Origin: an uncultured Flavobacterium sp.
GTDB taxonomy: Bacteria > Bacteroidota > Bacteroidia > Flavobacteriales > Flavobacteriaceae
Length of the DNA: 18,657 nucleotides
Assembly: GCA_946479395.1 (NCBI GenBank)
Contig: CAMLFV010000021.1
Span: 1-18,657, forward strand
Direction of reading: 5' to 3'
The position numbers and the translations under genes were made by a program. The notes beneath the pieces were generated by a model, which did not search any database, had not been told where the DNA came from, and worked only from the letters and a program-made list of their open reading frames with translations. This document shows, one piece after another, positions 16,269-18,657 of this stretch; the stretch's first letter is position 1; every line of letters starts with the position of its first letter.

Positions 16269-16297
16269 GAATTTTCAAATTAATTTTCAGTTTTTAT

Positions 16298-16305
16298 CAA
16301 ACATA
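16298..16305 (-). promoter_or_regulatory. -7 box (TATGTTTG) of brnQ
   Basis: CAAACATA on the plus strand reads TATGTTTG on the minus strand, an exact match to TAnnTTTG. It lies 29 bases upstream of the brnQ start codon. A TTTTG on that strand (complement of 16320-16324) is present but is closer than the ideal -33 spacing. Confidence 0.55.
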
Positions 16306-16661
16306 AACATTTTTTTTAACAAAACATTAAGCATTCTATCACAAAATGCAATTTTTTAATATAAATAAAACGTTTTGTTCTTTTTAATCAATCACAGATG
16401 TTAATTCAATATGTAGTAAATTATAGAATTACCACAGATGCACAGATGAAACTTATTAATGCATGCATTTAAAATCCATAAAATTTAAGTCTTCTATTTA
16501 TAAAAAGATATCTATGTATCTGTGGTAAAAAAAACAAACCATTTAATATCAATACATTACACATTAATCAATGCGTCATTGGTTTTAACGTTATAATTAA
16601 ATTATTACACATTTAATACACTTTGTATGAATTTTGTGTAACAAACCACACACAAAAACAG
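16306..16661. other. Long intergenic region between divergent brnQ and aspS
   Basis: No gene is supported here: all frames are short and broken. It is very AT-rich. It holds an imperfect palindromic repeat (16431-16526), an extra half-copy of the motif CACAGATG at 16393-16400, and a small hairpin CAATG-cgt-CATTG at 16569-16581. The outermost parts carry the promoters of the two divergent genes. Confidence 0.6.
16431..16526. repeat. Imperfect palindromic repeat element (ACCACAGAT arms)
   Basis: The left arm ACCACAGATGCACAGAT (16431-16447) pairs with the right arm ATCTATGTATCTGTGGT (16510-16526) at 16 of 17 positions, one of them a G-T pair, around a 62-base AT-rich middle containing the palindrome ATGCATGCAT. 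From memory, intergenic elements with arms reading ACCACAGAT-n-CACAGAT are frequent in Flavobacterium and related genomes, so this is probably one copy of a dispersed REP-like or MITE-like family. No target-site duplication is obvious. Confidence 0.65.
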
Positions 16662-16669
16662 TACATTTG
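16662..16669 (+). promoter_or_regulatory. -7 box (TACATTTG) of aspS
   Basis: TACATTTG is an exact match to the Bacteroidota TAnnTTTG box and is followed by C. The aspS start codon is 23 bases downstream. A TTTTGTG at 16632-16638 lies upstream but further away than the usual -33 element. TTTGTGT and ACACAAA around it form a small inverted repeat. Confidence 0.65.
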
Positions 16670-16692
16670 CACAAACTATTTTTTTTAGAAAA

Positions 16693-18447
16693 ATGTACAG
16701 AAGTCACAATTGCGGCGAACTGCGTTTAGCCGATGTAAATAAAGAAATTACGCTTGCGGGATGGGTTCAAAAATCTCGTGATAAAGGTTTTATGATTTGG
16801 GTTGATTTACGCGACCGTTACGGAATTACCCAGTTAATTTTTGATGAATCGCGCACCGAAGCAAACGTTATGCAACTTGCAAAATCGTTGGGTCGTGAGT
16901 TTGTTATTCAGGTTAAGGGAATGGTGATTGAGCGTGAATCTAAAAACGCAAATATCCCAACGGGTGAAATTGAAGTTTTGGTTAAGGAATTAACGATTTT
17001 AAACCAATCGCAATTGCCTCCATTCACTATTGAAGACGAAACCGATGGTGGTGAAGACATCCGTATGAAATACCGTTATTTAGATATTCGTCGTAATCCG
17101 GTTAAAAACAGCTTGTTGTTCCGCCATAAAGTAACACAAGAAGTTCGTAATTATTTATCGAATTTAGATTTCTGCGAGGTTGAAACGCCTTACTTAATAA
17201 AATCTACGCCAGAAGGAGCGCGCGATTTTGTGGTGCCTTCACGTATGAATCCGGGACAATTTTACGCTTTGCCACAATCGCCACAAACATTCAAGCAATT
17301 GTTGATGGTTGGCGGAATGGATAAATATTTCCAAATTGTGAAATGTTTCCGTGACGAAGATTTACGTGCCGACCGTCAGCCTGAATTTACACAGATCGAT
17401 TGCGAGATGTCGTTCATTGAACAAGAAGATATTTTAAATGTTTTTGAAGGATTAACGCGCCATTTATTAAAGAAGATCCACAACATAGAAATAGAGAAAT
17501 TCCCACGTATGACGTTTGATGAAGCGATGAAAACATACGGAAACGACAAACCGGATATTCGTTTTGGAATGAAGTTTGGCGAATTAAACGCTGTTGCACA
17601 ACACAAAGAATTTTCGGTTTTCAATTCAGCTGAATTAGTTGTTGGAATTGCCGTTCCGGGAGCAGCTTCGTACACTCGTAAAGAAATCGATGCATTGATT
17701 GATTGGGTGAAACGTCCGCAAGTTGGTGCGTCAGGAATGGTGTATGTAAAATGCGAAGCAAACAATCAGTACAAATCATCGGTAGATAAATTTTACGATC
17801 AGGAAGATTTAGCGAAATGGGCAGCAGCAACCGGAGCAAAAGAAGGCGATTTAATTTTGGTTTTATCGGGACCTGCGAATAAAACACGCAGCCAGTTATC
17901 GGCATTGCGTATGGAGTTAGGAAACCTTATGGGCTTGCGTAAACCAAACGAATTTGCACCTTTATGGGTTGTTGATTTTCCGTTGTTGGAATGGGATGAA
18001 GAATCGGAACGTTTCCATGCAATGCACCATCCGTTTACATCGCCAAAACCAGAAGATATGCACTTGTTAGATACCGATCCGGGTAAAGTTCGTGCCAACG
18101 CTTACGATTTGGTATTGAACGGTAACGAAATTGGCGGTGGATCGATCCGTATTCATGACAAAGACATGCAGGCTTTAATGTTTAAGCATTTAGGATTTAC
18201 TACAGAACAGGCACAAGAGCAGTTTGGTTTTTTAATGAACGCTTTCCAGTTTGGCGCACCACCACACGGCGGTTTGGCTTTTGGATTGGATCGTTTAACA
18301 GCGATTTTAGGCGGACAAGAAACCATTCGCGATTTTATTGCGTTCCCTAAAAACAATTCGGGAAGAGATGTAATGATTGATGCACCTGCAACTATTGATA
18401 ACGCGCAACTTGATGAATTATCAATTATGCTGAATGTAAAATCGTAA
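16693..18447 (+). CDS. aspS: Aspartyl-tRNA synthetase, bacterial type
   Basis: This 584-residue class II aminoacyl-tRNA synthetase attaches aspartate to tRNA-Asp in the cytoplasm. The order is an N-terminal anticodon-binding OB-fold (about 1-105, with [21 protein letters not shown]), the catalytic core, and the inserted GAD-type domain of bacterial enzymes (about 285-420). Class II motif 2 is [14 protein letters not shown] (219-232) and motif 3 is [10 protein letters not shown] (526-535) with Arg534. The full bacterial length and all motifs are intact. Lys31 stands where non-discriminating enzymes such as that of Pseudomonas have His31, so tRNA discrimination cannot be judged from this residue alone. 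Codon use looks less AT-rich than in the 7-14 kb cassette, as expected for a highly expressed gene. It is a single-gene unit. Confidence 0.98.
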   Translation: MYRSHNCGELRLADVNKEITLAGWVQKSRDKGFMIWVDLRDRYGITQLIFDESRTEANVMQLAKSLGREFVIQVKGMVIERESKNANIPTGEIEVLVKELTILNQSQLPPFTIEDETDGGEDIRMKYRYLDIRRNPVKNSLLFRHKVTQEVRNYLSNLDFCEVETPYLIKSTPEGARDFVVPSRMNPGQFYALPQSPQTFKQLLMVGGMDKYFQIVKCFRDEDLRADRQPEFTQIDCEMSFIEQEDILNVFEGLTRHLLKKIHNIEIEKFPRMTFDEAMKTYGNDKPDIRFGMKFGELNAVAQHKEFSVFNSAELVVGIAVPGAASYTRKEIDALIDWVKRPQVGASGMVYVKCEANNQYKSSVDKFYDQEDLAKWAAATGAKEGDLILVLSGPANKTRSQLSALRMELGNLMGLRKPNEFAPLWVVDFPLLEWDEESERFHAMHHPFTSPKPEDMHLLDTDPGKVRANAYDLVLNGNEIGGGSIRIHDKDMQALMFKHLGFTTEQAQEQFGFLMNAFQFGAPPHGGLAFGLDRLTAILGGQETIRDFIAFPKNNSGRDVMIDAPATIDNAQLDELSIMLNVKS

Positions 18448-18466
18448 TTTTTCAGATATAATAAAG

Positions 18467-18495
18467 AAATCCCAGCCGAATGGTTGGGATTTTTT
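18467..18495. terminator. Rho-independent terminator after aspS
   Basis: AAATCCCAGCC (18467-18477) pairs with GGTTGGGATTT (18482-18492), with one G-T pair and a four-base GAAT loop, followed by T bases to 18495. It lies between aspS and a converging minus-strand gene and may serve both. Confidence 0.9.
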
Positions 18496-18520
18496 GCTTT
18501 CAGGAAATTTATTTCAAATT

Positions 18521-18657
18521 CTACTCATAAATTTTACCTTCGCATTCCCAATAATAAGTAAGAATAGTGTCTTTTTTATGAATATTAAAAGTTAGCTCAC
18601 CCTTTCTTTTAATAATGGTATCGCCAGGTTCAATCTGATCACTATACAAATGCCACC
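18521..18657 (-). CDS. C-terminal end of an unrecognised protein (cut by window edge)
   Basis: Reading leftward from the right edge, one frame stays open for 44 codons, beginning WHLYSDQIEPGDTIIKRKGE and ending WECEGKIYE before a TAG at 18523-18521; the other two frames on this strand contain stops. The piece is beta-like and charged, with a central IHKKDTILTYYW strand pair. It converges on the aspS terminator, as expected for a real gene end. I do not recognise a family, and the start lies outside the window. Confidence 0.6.
   Translation of the reverse strand, partial: WHLYSDQIEPGDTIIKRKGELTFNIHKKDTILTYYWECEGKIYE

Noticed and set aside
17376..18356. Minus-strand open frames within aspS
   Set aside because: They are shadows of a highly conserved gene on the other strand and resemble no protein family.

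Overview
The window looks like a chromosomal segment of an AT-rich Bacteroidota, most likely a member of the Flavobacteriaceae. The pointers are -7 boxes of the Bacteroidota type TAnnTTTG upstream of several genes, absence of Shine-Dalgarno sequences, a lipoprotein whose acylated Cys is followed by an acidic SDDDD stretch (the Bacteroidota surface-export type signal), and protein families typical of flavobacteria. No tRNA, rRNA, CRISPR array, insertion sequence or phage gene was seen.

Layout from left to right. (1) A luciferase-like flavin oxidoreductase (150-1184, +) ends at a bidirectional terminator shared with a minus-strand lipoprotein gene. (2) A tight minus-strand operon runs DUF72 (3931-3050), DinB-like (3038-2463), DUF2071 (2461-1736), possibly reading on into the lipoprotein. 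(3) An unrecognised cytoplasmic protein (4032-4538, +) and a DUF6891-type protein (5233-4580, -) converge on a palindromic terminator. (4) An MFS efflux transporter (5451-6602, +) has a good -7 box and a hairpin with a T-run just upstream. (5) A small SDDDD lipoprotein (6734-7108) is followed by a terminator. (6) Three overlapping or abutting plus-strand genes (7219-14273) encode large exported proteins: a TPR protein with a very long MORN/YwqK-type repeat array, a DUF3857-transglutaminase-like protein with an intact Cys-His-Asp triad, and a related protein in which all three triad positions are replaced. (7) On the minus strand follow a secreted SHOCT-domain protein and a BrnQ-type branched-chain amino acid carrier. 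(8) A 424-base intergenic region holds an imperfect palindromic repeat and the promoters of brnQ and aspS. (9) aspS (16693-18447, +) ends at a terminator, followed by the C-terminal end of an unrecognised minus-strand gene that runs off the right edge.

Most single genes are ordinary housekeeping or conserved hypothetical genes. The most interesting unit is the 7-kb cassette 7219-14273. Its overlapping reading frames, shared export signals and active/inactive enzyme pairing suggest one periplasmic or cell-surface assembly of unknown function. The functional proposals are inferences from family membership and gene order; no database search was possible.
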